64,000 nucleotides of DNA, from contig CAWGTD010000003.1 in NCBI GenBank assembly GCA_963825415.1, forward strand, positions 496,001-560,000, given 5' to 3'. Position numbers and translations under genes: made by a program. This DNA is from BP-464 sp963825415. Its GTDB lineage: Bacteria > Actinomycetota > Thermoleophilia > Solirubrobacterales > Solirubrobacteraceae. Every line of letters starts with the position of its first letter. Position 1 is the stretch's first letter. Positions 25,590-36,794 of this stretch are shown in pieces. The notes below the pieces were generated by a model, which saw only the letters and a program-made list of their open reading frames with translations, was not told the DNA's origin and ran no database searches.

Positions 25590-26858
25590 TCATGTGCGCT
25601 CCACCGCCCGAAGCGCGATGTCGCTGCGCAGCTGGCGGCCGTCGAAGGTGATCTGGTCGGCGCCAGCATAAGCGGCCTCGCGGGCGGCAACTGGAGTCTC
25701 GCCGAGGGCGGTCACGTTCAGCACCCGGCCGCCCGCGGTGACGATCCGCCCGTCGGCGCGCGCCGTGCCCGCGTGGGTGACCTCCAGCGCGGCCGGCAGC
25801 CCGTCGAGGCCCTCGATCACGTCGCCCTTCGAAGCGCCCGCCGGGTAGCCGCGGCTGGCCAGCACGAGCGTGACCGCCCAGCGCTCGTCCCAGTCGAGCT
25901 CGGCGCCGGCGAGGCCGCCCGGGCGCGTGCTGCGCATGAGCAGGTCGAGCAGGTCGGAGCGCAGCCGCGGGAGCACCGCCTGGGTCTCGGGGTCGCCGAA
26001 CCGGACGTTGAACTCGAGCACGCGCGGGGTGGGTGGGGACGAGTTCGTCAGCATCAGCCCGGCGTAGAGGACGCCATGGAACGGCGTGCCGCGCCGCGCC
26101 AGCTCGTCGACCACGGGCTGGTGGACGGCGGCGGCGATCTCCTCCGCACGGGCCCCGTCGAATCCCGGGACGGGCGAGTACGCGCCCATCCCGCCCGTGT
26201 TGGGCCCCTCGTCGCCGTCGTAGATGCGCTTGTAGTCCTGCGCGGGCGCGAGCGGCACCGCGCGCTCGCCGTCGCACAGCGCCAGCAGCGAGAGCTCCTC
26301 GCCGTCGAGGAACTCCTCGACGATGACGTCGGTCGCGCCGAACACCTCGCGCTCGAGCATGTCGGTCAGCGCCTCGCGCGCCTGCGCCTCGTCGGCCGCG
26401 ATCACCACGCCCTTGCCGGCGGCGAGCCCGTCGGCCTTGACGACCACCGGGTAGCGCTCGATCGCCGCCATGCCCTCGTCGACCGTGCTCACGCGCCGCC
26501 AGGCGGCGGTGGGCACCCCGGCGGCCTCCATGACCTCCTTGGAGTAGGCCTTCGAGCCCTCCAGCCGCGCCGCCGCGGCTCGTGGCCCGAACGCCGGGAC
26601 GCCGCACTCGAGCAGCTCGTCGACGGCGCCGGCGACGAGCGGGGCCTCGGGGCCGATGACGACGAGCTCGACGTGCTCGTCGCGTGCCATGTCGCAGAGG
26701 GCCTGCAGATCGTCGAGCGCCAAGTCCAGGCAGCGGGCGTCGGCCGCGATGCCGGGGTTGCCGGGTGCCGCCAGCACCTCGGGCCGCTGCGGCGACCGCG
26801 CCAGCGCGCGGACGATCGCGTGCTCGCGCCCGCCCGAGCCGACGACGAGGACCTTCAC
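25590..26858 (-). CDS. purD: Phosphoribosylamine-glycine ligase
   Basis: 422 residues. It is an ATP-grasp enzyme making GAR, step two of the pathway. Motifs: KVLVVGSGGREHAIVRALAR at the start, VVIGPEAPLVAGAVDEL, YPVVVKADGLAAGKGVVIA (ATP-binding), YDGDEGPNTGGMGAYSPVP and RVLEFNVRFGDPETQAVLP (metal-binding). The frame is intact and the length normal. Its start at 26858 is 24 bases from the GYD gene stop, so the GYD, purD and purE genes may share a transcript. Confidence 0.96.
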   Translation of the reverse strand: MKVLVVGSGGREHAIVRALARSPQRPEVLAAPGNPGIAADARCLDLALDDLQALCDMARDEHVELVVIGPEAPLVAGAVDELLECGVPAFGPRAAAARLEGSKAYSKEVMEAAGVPTAAWRRVSTVDEGMAAIERYPVVVKADGLAAGKGVVIAADEAQAREALTDMLEREVFGATDVIVEEFLDGEELSLLALCDGERAVPLAPAQDYKRIYDGDEGPNTGGMGAYSPVPGFDGARAEEIAAAVHQPVVDELARRGTPFHGVLYAGLMLTNSSPPTPRVLEFNVRFGDPETQAVLPRLRSDLLDLLMRSTRPGGLAGAELDWDERWAVTLVLASRGYPAGASKGDVIEGLDGLPAALEVTHAGTARADGRIVTAGGRVLNVTALGETPVAAREAAYAGADQITFDGRQLRSDIALRAVERT

Positions 26859-26882
26859 GCGTCCCCTACTTGGTCGCTGGGG

Positions 26883-27164
26883 TCACAGCGAGGCGATGAA
26901 GTCGTCTATCGGGATCGCCGAGAGCGTCTCGTAGCGCCCCGTCCCTCGCGACCCCATCTCCACCGATACGCGCGCCATCGTGGCCTCGTCCGGTGCCTCG
27001 ATGACATTGACGAAGTCGAAGCGCCCGAGCGTGGACCACTGCGCCTTGACGCTGGCGCCCAGCTGCTCGATCTCCTTGTTGACCTCCCGGATGCGCGACG
27101 GGTTGTTCTTCACCGTCTGCACGCCCTCGGGGGTGAGCGTCGTGAGCATGATGTAGGTCGGCAT
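26883..27164 (-). CDS. GYD-domain protein
   Basis: 93 residues. It begins MPTYIMLTTLTPEGVQTVKN and continues QLGASVKAQWSTLGRFDFVN, then APDEATMARVSVEMGSRGTG. The GYD family is a small ferredoxin-like dimer named for a Gly-Tyr-Asp turn; here the turn reads GRFDFV, so the Tyr is Phe. The family has no established reaction. It lies just before purD in the same direction, although related actinobacterial genes appear next to many different pathways. Confidence 0.8.
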   Translation of the reverse strand: MPTYIMLTTLTPEGVQTVKNNPSRIREVNKEIEQLGASVKAQWSTLGRFDFVNVIEAPDEATMARVSVEMGSRGTGRYETLSAIPIDDFIASL

Positions 27165-27181
27165 AGAGCGGGCAGTCTGCC

Positions 27182-27310
27182 ATGGTCCTCAAGATGTGCG
27201 CTGCGCACTTCGAGATCACCGGCACGCGGGGCCGGATCGTCGTGCACCACTGGGCGGTCGACGACCCGCGCGCCGCGTTCCTGCAGAGCTCCCTACCGCG
27301 GGCGGCCTAG
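27182..27310 (+). CDS. Possible 42-residue small protein
   Basis: A short plus-strand reading frame from ATG 27182 (MVLKMCAAHFEITGTRGRIV, then VHHWAVDDPRAAF) to TAG 27308-27310. It is divergent from the GYD gene, 17 bases away. Its stop shares the CTAG palindrome with the stop of the convergent secreted-protein gene. There is no clear ribosome-binding site and I know of no family for it. Composition looks coding (mixed hydrophobic/charged), but a chance frame is quite possible at this length. Confidence 0.35.
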   Translation: MVLKMCAAHFEITGTRGRIVVHHWAVDDPRAAFLQSSLPRAA

Positions 27311-27933
27311 AACGCCTCGCAGTGGCCGCCGTAGGTGAGGCGGCGCTGGATGTGCAGGCTGCGACCTGAGCAGTTCCCCTCGAACCCCGAGGTCACGAGC
27401 CTGGACTTGACGTTGATCTTCGTGCCATCCGGGCGGGTGACGACGCCCGACACCGTCACCCCGATCGAGCGGACCTTGATCTTCTTCATCCGCTGCTCGA
27501 TGGCGGGCTTGAGCTGGACGAAGTAGTAGTGGCTGTCCTTGCTGAAGTTCTCATTCGGGTCGTCGACCTTCGCGTCGATCTCCTTGCCTGTCCGCATTTC
27601 GGTCGGACCGGCGGAGATCGTCGTGCTGCTCGCATGCAGCACCTTCGCGACCGACGGCAGGATCGTCACCTTGACGTCGACGTCCTTGGCGTCCGGGCAC
27701 TTGGGCGCGTTGGTCCCGCACTCGACGTAGAGCGCCTGGCCGAAGAGGTAGGCCACGCGGATGTCGTTGATGTACTGGACCGAGCAGCTGTTGCCCACGC
27801 ACACGGGCGGCGGGGCGCCCCCGCCCTCCCCGCATTCGTCGGCGCCGTCGGGGCATCCCTGGCCGACGGCCGAGCCGACGCTGAGCGCGAAGGCGATGGG
27901 CAGGAGCGTGAGCGCCGGCAGGAGTCGTTTCAT
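27307..27933 (-). CDS. Secreted cysteine-containing protein, unknown function
   Basis: 208 residues from ATG 27933. The signal peptide is MKRLLPALTLLPIAFALSVG-SAVGQG. Two early cysteine clusters follow (QGCPDGADECGEGGG and PVCVGNSCSVQYI), then a beta-rich domain (INDIRVAYLFGQALYVECG, KVTILPSVAKVL, YYFVQLKPAIEQRMKKIKVR) ending with TYGGHCEAF. It probably folds outside the membrane with disulfides. In raw translation this frame is continuous with clpB, but only because of the clpB frameshift; a proper clpB stop lies 80 bases upstream of this start. Confidence 0.7.
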   Translation of the reverse strand: MKRLLPALTLLPIAFALSVGSAVGQGCPDGADECGEGGGAPPPVCVGNSCSVQYINDIRVAYLFGQALYVECGTNAPKCPDAKDVDVKVTILPSVAKVLHASSTTISAGPTEMRTGKEIDAKVDDPNENFSKDSHYYFVQLKPAIEQRMKKIKVRSIGVTVSGVVTRPDGTKINVKSRLVTSGFEGNCSGRSLHIQRRLTYGGHCEAF

Positions 27934-28013
27934 GTGGACGCCACCCTTGCCGCCGCGCAGGCTCGCGTCCATCGGCCATTCGTCCGTTTGTCGGAGTGCT
28001 GACGCAGCGCGCG

Positions 28014-30561
<2,548 letters not shown>

Positions 30562-30562
30562 A

Positions 30563-30591
30563 CAGATCTAAGTGTATCAGACTTAGATCTG
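30563..30591. promoter_or_regulatory. Probable HspR operator (HAIR-like inverted repeat) at clpB
   Basis: CAGATCTAAGT (30563-30573) and ACTTAGATCTG (30581-30591) are perfect 11-base inverted arms around a 7-base spacer. The classic HAIR element is CTTGAGT-N7-ACTCAAG. The spacing is identical and the inner half-sites (TAAGT/ACTTA) are a plausible variant. The repeat begins 1 base before the clpB ATG and lies between hspR and clpB, so HspR binding would block initiation there. The spacer holds a -10-like GATACA on the minus strand, which would make the transcript almost leaderless. Confidence 0.65.
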
Positions 30592-30594
30592 ACT

Positions 30595-31062
30595 TCATCC
30601 CGAATCGCGCTCGATCGGGATCTTGAACGGCGAGCGGGCGTCCTCGGCGCGGACGATCTCGCCCTTGGGCAGGACCACGAGGTCAGCCCTGACACGTTCG
30701 CGCAGCGCCTCGAGCTGGGCGATCTGCTCGGTGAGCTCGGCCGCACGGCGCTCGAGCGCCTCGACGCGGCGGCGGGCGCGCTCGAGCTTGCCCTCCATCT
30801 CCATCACGCGCTCGACGCCGGCGAGGTTCAGCCCGAGCTCGTTGGTCATCTCCTGGATGCGCCGCAGCCGCTCGACGTCCTGCTGGGAGTACAGGCGCGT
30901 GCCCTTCGGGGAGCGCTTGGGCTCGATCAGGCCGCGCGCCTCGTACATGCGCAGCGTCTGAGGATGCATCTCGGCCAACTCGGCGGCGACGGAGATCATG
31001 AACACGCCGCGGTCCGCCGTGACCTCCACGCGCGTGGTCGTCCTGCGCCGGCCGGTCGCCAT
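30595..31062 (-). CDS. hspR: MerR-family heat-shock repressor HspR
   Basis: 155 residues. The MerR winged helix is VFMISVAAELAEMHPQTLRM then YEARGLIEPKRSPKGTRLYS, followed by a dimerising coiled coil (EMEGKLERARRRVEALERRA). HspR with DnaK as co-repressor silences heat-shock operons in actinobacteria by binding HAIR repeats. Its ATG overlaps the dnaJ stop by one base (TGATG), and its C-terminus is followed by the clpB operator. The arrangement dnaK-grpE-dnaJ-hspR is the standard autoregulated operon. Confidence 0.93.
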   Translation of the reverse strand: MATGRRRTTTRVEVTADRGVFMISVAAELAEMHPQTLRMYEARGLIEPKRSPKGTRLYSQQDVERLRRIQEMTNELGLNLAGVERVMEMEGKLERARRRVEALERRAAELTEQIAQLEALRERVRADLVVLPKGEIVRAEDARSPFKIPIERDSG

Positions 31063-32210
31063 CAGGCCTCGCCCTCTTCCTTGGAGCGCGACGCGCCGGC
31101 GAAGAGCTTGGCCCGCGGGTCGCCGTTCATGACCTCCGAGAGCTTGTCGACGGCCTCGGACTGCTCGGACGACAGCGTCGCCGGGACGTCGATCACGAAG
31201 CGGTAGTGGATGTCGCCGGCGCCTTTGCCGTTGAGCTTCGGCGGGCCCTCGCCGCGCAGGCGCTGGACCGTGCCGTGCTTGGTGCCCGGCGGGACGCGCA
31301 GCTTCTTGCGGCCGTGCAGCGTGGGCACCTCGACCTCGGCGCCGCGGATCGCCTCCGGGATCGTGAGCGGCACCTCGACCTCGACGTGGTCGCCCTTGCG
31401 CTTGAACACCGGCGAGGCGCGCACGCGCGTGATGACGTAGAGATCGCCGGGAGGGCCGCCGTTGCGGCCGGGCTCGCCCTTACCGGCCAGGCGCACCCGA
31501 CTGCCGTCGCGGACGCCGGCGGGGATGTTCACGCGGTAGCGCTTGACGGTGCTGGTCGCGCCCGTTCCGCTGCAGGTCGGGCACGGCGACTCGATGACCG
31601 CGCCGCTGCCGTGGCAGACCGAGCACGGCTGGGAGATCGAGAACAGGCCCTGGCCCTGGCTCTCGACGCCGCGGCCCTGGCAGCGCGGGCAGGTCTTCGG
31701 GCTCGTCCCGGGCTTCGCGCCCGTGCCGTTGCACGTCGGGCAGGTCGATGACGTCCGGACCGACAGCGGCACCTGGCCGCCCTCGATCGACTGATCGAAG
31801 GAGATCGACACCTCGGCCTCGAGGTCGCGCCCGCGCTCTGCGCGCGGCCGGCGCGGCCCGGTGCCCCGGCCGGTGCCGGGGCCCCCACCGCCGAAGAGGT
31901 TGGACAGGATGTCGCCGAACGCGCCGGTGTCGAAGCCGCCCGGAAAGCCCTGGGTGCCTCCCGCGCCGCCCTGGCCGGCACCGCCGAACAGCGCGCCGAG
32001 CCCACCGCGGTCGTACTGCTTGCGCTTGTCCGGGTCGCCGAGGATGTCGTTGGCCGCCGAGATCTCCTTGAAGCGCGCCTCGGCCTTGGCGTCGCCCGGA
32101 TTGCGGTCCGGGTGGTACTGGCGGGCGAGCTTGCGGTAGGCCTTCTTGATCTCGGCCTGGGAGGCCTTGCGGTCGACTCCGAGGATCTTGTAGAGGTCCT
32201 TCTCGGGCAT
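31062..32210 (-). CDS. dnaJ: Chaperone DnaJ
   Basis: 382 residues. The J domain is DLYKILGVDRKASQAEIKKA then YHPDRNPGD with the HPD tripeptide. A Gly/Phe-rich linker spans residues about 75-125. Four CxxCxGxG zinc modules are present (CPTCNGTG, CPRCQGRG, CSVCHGSG, CPTCSGTG). The C-terminal substrate-binding domains end near KLFAGASRSKEEGEA. It is a type I DnaJ that delivers substrates to DnaK and triggers its ATPase. Confidence 0.96.
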   Translation of the reverse strand: MPEKDLYKILGVDRKASQAEIKKAYRKLARQYHPDRNPGDAKAEARFKEISAANDILGDPDKRKQYDRGGLGALFGGAGQGGAGGTQGFPGGFDTGAFGDILSNLFGGGGPGTGRGTGPRRPRAERGRDLEAEVSISFDQSIEGGQVPLSVRTSSTCPTCNGTGAKPGTSPKTCPRCQGRGVESQGQGLFSISQPCSVCHGSGAVIESPCPTCSGTGATSTVKRYRVNIPAGVRDGSRVRLAGKGEPGRNGGPPGDLYVITRVRASPVFKRKGDHVEVEVPLTIPEAIRGAEVEVPTLHGRKKLRVPPGTKHGTVQRLRGEGPPKLNGKGAGDIHYRFVIDVPATLSSEQSEAVDKLSEVMNGDPRAKLFAGASRSKEEGEA

Positions 32211-32219
32211 CGCCGGCGG

Positions 32220-32795
32220 CTAGGCCGCCACCACCACCTTCGCGGCCCGCAGCACGTCGTCGCCCAGGCGATAACCGGCCTGGTAGACCTCGATGACGGT
32301 CCCGCTCTCGACCCCCTCGGTGGGCGTCGACGCGACGGCCTCGTGCAGATGCGGGTCGAACGTCTCGCCCAGCGGCGAGTAGGCCTCGATGCCGGCCCGC
32401 TGCAGCGCGTTGACGAGCTGCTGCTGGACCAGCCGGATGCCCTTCGTCAGATGGTGTTCGTCGTCGCCCTCCTCGGCCTCGGCGTGCGCAAGCGCGCGCT
32501 CGAAGTCGTCGAGGGCGGGCAGCAGCTCGACCGCCACGCGCTTCATCCCGTCGCGCGTCGCCTTCTGCACACGCTGGGCGGTCTGCTTGCGGACGTTCTC
32601 GAGCTCGGCCGCCTTGCGCAGCGCCAGGTCCTGCCAGTCGGGCTCCTCGGGCTCGTCCGGAGCCTCGACGGCGGCGTCCTCGGCCAGCGCCTCCTCGGGC
32701 TCGAGCGCCTCCGGGGCGTGGACGCCGTCGGAGGCCGCGGGCGCCTGCTGCTCCGCGGCCTCCTCCTCGATGCCCTTTTCGGGCCGGGACGTCAC
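32220..32795 (-). CDS. grpE: Nucleotide exchange factor GrpE
   Basis: 191 residues. A long acidic N-terminal tail (EEEAAEQQAPAASDGV) leads to the dimer helix region (WQDLALRKAAELENVRKQTA) and a beta domain with EAYSPLGETFDPHLHEAV, VIEVYQAGYRLGDDVLRAAK and VVVAA. It promotes ADP release from DnaK. It begins 3 bases after the dnaK stop and ends 9 bases before dnaJ, within one operon. Confidence 0.95.
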   Translation of the reverse strand: MTSRPEKGIEEEAAEQQAPAASDGVHAPEALEPEEALAEDAAVEAPDEPEEPDWQDLALRKAAELENVRKQTAQRVQKATRDGMKRVAVELLPALDDFERALAHAEAEEGDDEHHLTKGIRLVQQQLVNALQRAGIEAYSPLGETFDPHLHEAVASTPTEGVESGTVIEVYQAGYRLGDDVLRAAKVVVAA

Positions 32796-32798
32796 CGA

Positions 32799-34715
<1,917 letters not shown>

Positions 34716-34790
34716 TTGTTCAAGTTCTCCTTGCTCGCTCGAATGCGAAAAATCTGCGTCTTGTTATAGCAGATCTGCACTTGGACACAT
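34716..34790 (-). promoter_or_regulatory. dnaK operon promoter region
   Basis: On the minus strand a TGCTATAAC (extended -10-like) lies at about 34773-34765, partly inside the last codons of the endonuclease III gene. The sequence immediately upstream includes the 10-base palindrome GCAGATCTGC (34769-34778), which shares AGATCT with the clpB inverted repeat but lacks its 7-base-spaced arms. AAGGAGAAC (about 34732-34724) just before the start is a strong ribosome-binding site. I see no CIRCE element. Where HspR binds here is unclear. Confidence 0.4.
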
Positions 34791-35450
34791 CCGGCGCAGC
34801 GGGCAAACCGGGCAGGCGGGACGCTGGGAATGGCACGTTCTGCGGCCGTGGCGCAGCATGTTGACGTGGAACTCGAGCTCGGCGCCGCGCGGCGTGATCG
34901 CGAGCATCGCGTCGTGGATCGCGTCGGCGGTCCCCTTGGCCGGCAGCAGCCCCAGCCGAGCCCCCACGCGACCCACGTGGGTGTCCACCGGGACGTCGCG
35001 CAGGCCGTAGGAGAACAGCAGCACGCAGGCCGCGGTCTTGCGGCCGACGCCCGGCAGGGCGGTGAGCAGCGCGCGGGCGTCCTCGATTGGCAGGTCGGGG
35101 AGGTGGTCGAGCGTCGGCTCGCCTTCGTGCGTCGTCGGCAGCGCCCGCAGGATCTGCTGGATGCGCACCGACTTGGTCGGCGACAGGCCGCCGGGCCGGA
35201 TCGCGGCCTCGATCTCGTCGACGGGCGCGTCGCGCACCGCCACCCACGACGGGAAGCGGTCGCGCAGCCGCAGGTACGCGACGTCGCGGTTGCGGTCGTT
35301 GGTCGACTGCGACAGCACGGTGAGCACCAGCTCGGCGATCGGGTGGCCGTGGGGTGGCAGCAGCGCCCGTCCGTACGTCTCGGCCAACCGGCGGCGGATC
35401 CCGCGCACGCGCGCTGCGGTGGGTGAAGACCACGCGATGCGGCTGGGCAC
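34764..35450 (-). CDS. nth: Endonuclease III (base-excision DNA glycosylase/AP lyase)
   Basis: 228 residues from GTG 35450. The helix-hairpin-helix motif LPDLPIEDARALLTALPGVG-RKTA is followed by VPVDTHVGRVGARLGLLP, which contains the conserved catalytic Asp. Upstream, ELVLTVLSQSTNDRNRD carries the Q-S-T-(N)D segment of the lesion pocket. The conserved Lys nucleophile is expected in the HhH region (GRKTAACVLL). The 4Fe-4S cluster motif is present at the C-terminus: CHSQRPACPVCPLRRMC (C-x6-C-x2-C-x5-C). It removes oxidised pyrimidines. It is divergent from the hydrolase gene and ends inside the dnaK promoter region. Confidence 0.92.
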   Translation of the reverse strand: MPSRIAWSSPTAARVRGIRRRLAETYGRALLPPHGHPIAELVLTVLSQSTNDRNRDVAYLRLRDRFPSWVAVRDAPVDEIEAAIRPGGLSPTKSVRIQQILRALPTTHEGEPTLDHLPDLPIEDARALLTALPGVGRKTAACVLLFSYGLRDVPVDTHVGRVGARLGLLPAKGTADAIHDAMLAITPRGAELEFHVNMLRHGRRTCHSQRPACPVCPLRRMCPSADLL

Positions 35451-35476
35451 GACGCTGACGCTATCGTCGCCGAGCC

Positions 35477-36238
35477 ATGCCCACCGCGCAGCTCGGCGAG
35501 CAGCTCGTGCACTACCAGGCCGAGGGCGACGCGCCGATCCTCTACCTCCACGGCGTGCCCAACTCCGGCTCGATGTGGGCGCCGTTCCTGGAACGCACCG
35601 GCGGCGTCGCCGTCGACCTCCCCGGCTTCGGGCAGAGCGGCAAGCGCGGCGACCTCGACTACACGTTCGAAGGGCTCGGTCGCTTCGTTAAGGAATTTGT
35701 GGACCAGCTCGGCCTCGAGAAGGTGCGGCTCTGCATGCACGACTGGGGCTCGGTCGGGTTGCTGTGGGCGATGCGCGAGCCCGAACGCGTCGAGCGCCTC
35801 GTCCTGATCGACGCCGTGCCGTTCCTGCCCGGCTACCGCTGGCACTTCTTCGCGCGCCAGTGGCGCCGCCGCGTCGTGGGTGAGATGGCGATGGGCTCGA
35901 CCAACCGCACGGTCGCCAAACGGCTGCTGCCCGAAAGCATGGTCGACGACGTCATCGAGGCCTTGGACCAGGGCACGCAGCGGGCGATCCTGCGGCTGTA
36001 CCGCAGCGCGCCGGAGGACGCCCTCGCGCGCGCGGGCGCGAACCTGGGCGCGCTTCGGTGCCCGGCACTGGTGGCGTGGGGCGACCGCGACCGCTACCTG
36101 CCGCTGCGCTTCGCCGAGGCCTACGCGAGCGCGCTCGGCGGCCCGGTCCGCGTCGAAATCGCGGAAAGTGCGGGGCATTGGCCGTGGACGGACCGTCCCG
36201 AGCTCGTACCGGCGCTGACCGACTTCCTCACGCGCTAG
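35477..36238 (+). CDS. Haloalkane dehalogenase-like alpha/beta hydrolase
   Basis: 253 residues. The nucleophile elbow reads VRLCMHDWGSVGLLWAMREP, so the nucleophile is Asp (HDWGS), as in haloalkane dehalogenases of the DhaA/LinB type, rather than Ser. The oxyanion segment is LYLHGVPNSGSMW. VAWGDRDRYLP holds a conserved acidic residue and AESAGHWPWTDRPE the catalytic His. The cap region (GYRWHFFARQWRRRVVGEMA) sits between. Such enzymes cleave carbon-halogen bonds, but epoxide hydrolases also use Asp, so the substrate is open. It has no signal peptide and is a single-gene unit, followed by a hairpin. Confidence 0.75.
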   Translation: MPTAQLGEQLVHYQAEGDAPILYLHGVPNSGSMWAPFLERTGGVAVDLPGFGQSGKRGDLDYTFEGLGRFVKEFVDQLGLEKVRLCMHDWGSVGLLWAMREPERVERLVLIDAVPFLPGYRWHFFARQWRRRVVGEMAMGSTNRTVAKRLLPESMVDDVIEALDQGTQRAILRLYRSAPEDALARAGANLGALRCPALVAWGDRDRYLPLRFAEAYASALGGPVRVEIAESAGHWPWTDRPELVPALTDFLTR

Positions 36239-36249
36239 GTTTGAGGAGC

Positions 36250-36277
36250 TTTGACGCGCCCGGGGGGCGTCCAAAGC
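36250..36277 (+). terminator. Imperfect hairpin, likely terminator after the hydrolase gene
   Basis: CTTTG-ACGC (36250-36258) pairs with GCGT-C-CAAAG (36268-36277, one bulged C), with GC-rich pairs closing a short loop. It begins 12 bases after the hydrolase stop. No U-tract follows. Confidence 0.4.
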
Positions 36278-36336
36278 GTTCCGCAACACGCAGTCCGTTC
36301 CGCAGCAACGACATAGCCCCAGCTGGGAGGCCGGCC

Positions 36337-36768
36337 ATGCTTGCCGCCGATGCGCCACCGCACCATGCCCATGCCGCCGCGAACCGCGTCGAGTACGCGA
36401 TCGTGCGCCTGATGAACAACCGCCGCGCGGCGGCCGGTCTGCCGCGCCTGCGGGTCAACCGCACGCTGGCCAACGCGGCGAGCGCGCATTCGCGCGACAT
36501 GGCCTCTCACGGGATGCTCTCCCACGACGCCAGCGACGGGACGCCGTTCGCGCAGCGCCTGCGGCGCGTCACCCGCGCCCGGATGGTCGGCGAGACGATC
36601 GCCGCGATGAGCGGCGCCGTGTCGGCCCGCAAGGTCGTCCGCATGTGGCTGCAGTCGCCTCCGCACCGCGCCGAGATCCTCACGTCGAGCTACCGGTTGG
36701 TCGGCGTCGGCGTGGCGCATCGCGGCCCCGCCGCGGTCGCCACCGCGGACTTCGCCAGCGCTCGCTAG
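36337..36768 (+). CDS. CAP/SCP-domain protein without visible signal peptide
   Basis: 143 residues from ATG 36337, with GGGAGG 7 bases upstream. It has the CAP fold of bacterial YkwD-type proteins: IVRLMNNRRAAAGLPRLRVN, then LANAASAHSRDMASHGMLSH (conserved His), VGETIAAMSG, and VVRMWLQSPPHRAEILTSSY (conserved W..S..HR...L). These proteins are usually secreted, but here the N-terminus (MLAADAPPHHAHAAANR) has no hydrophobic stretch, and the upstream frame offers none. Either it acts in the cytosol or uses a non-classical route, or the start region is misread. Confidence 0.75.
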   Translation: MLAADAPPHHAHAAANRVEYAIVRLMNNRRAAAGLPRLRVNRTLANAASAHSRDMASHGMLSHDASDGTPFAQRLRRVTRARMVGETIAAMSGAVSARKVVRMWLQSPPHRAEILTSSYRLVGVGVAHRGPAAVATADFASAR

Positions 36769-36794
36769 TCCCGCACGCCCGCTAGCGTCGCGCC

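Noticed and set aside
34716..34790. CIRCE or canonical HAIR element upstream of dnaK
   Set aside because: No TTAGCACTC-N9-GAGTGCTAA and no CTTGAGT-N7-ACTCAAG. Only a short GCAGATCTGC palindrome is found.
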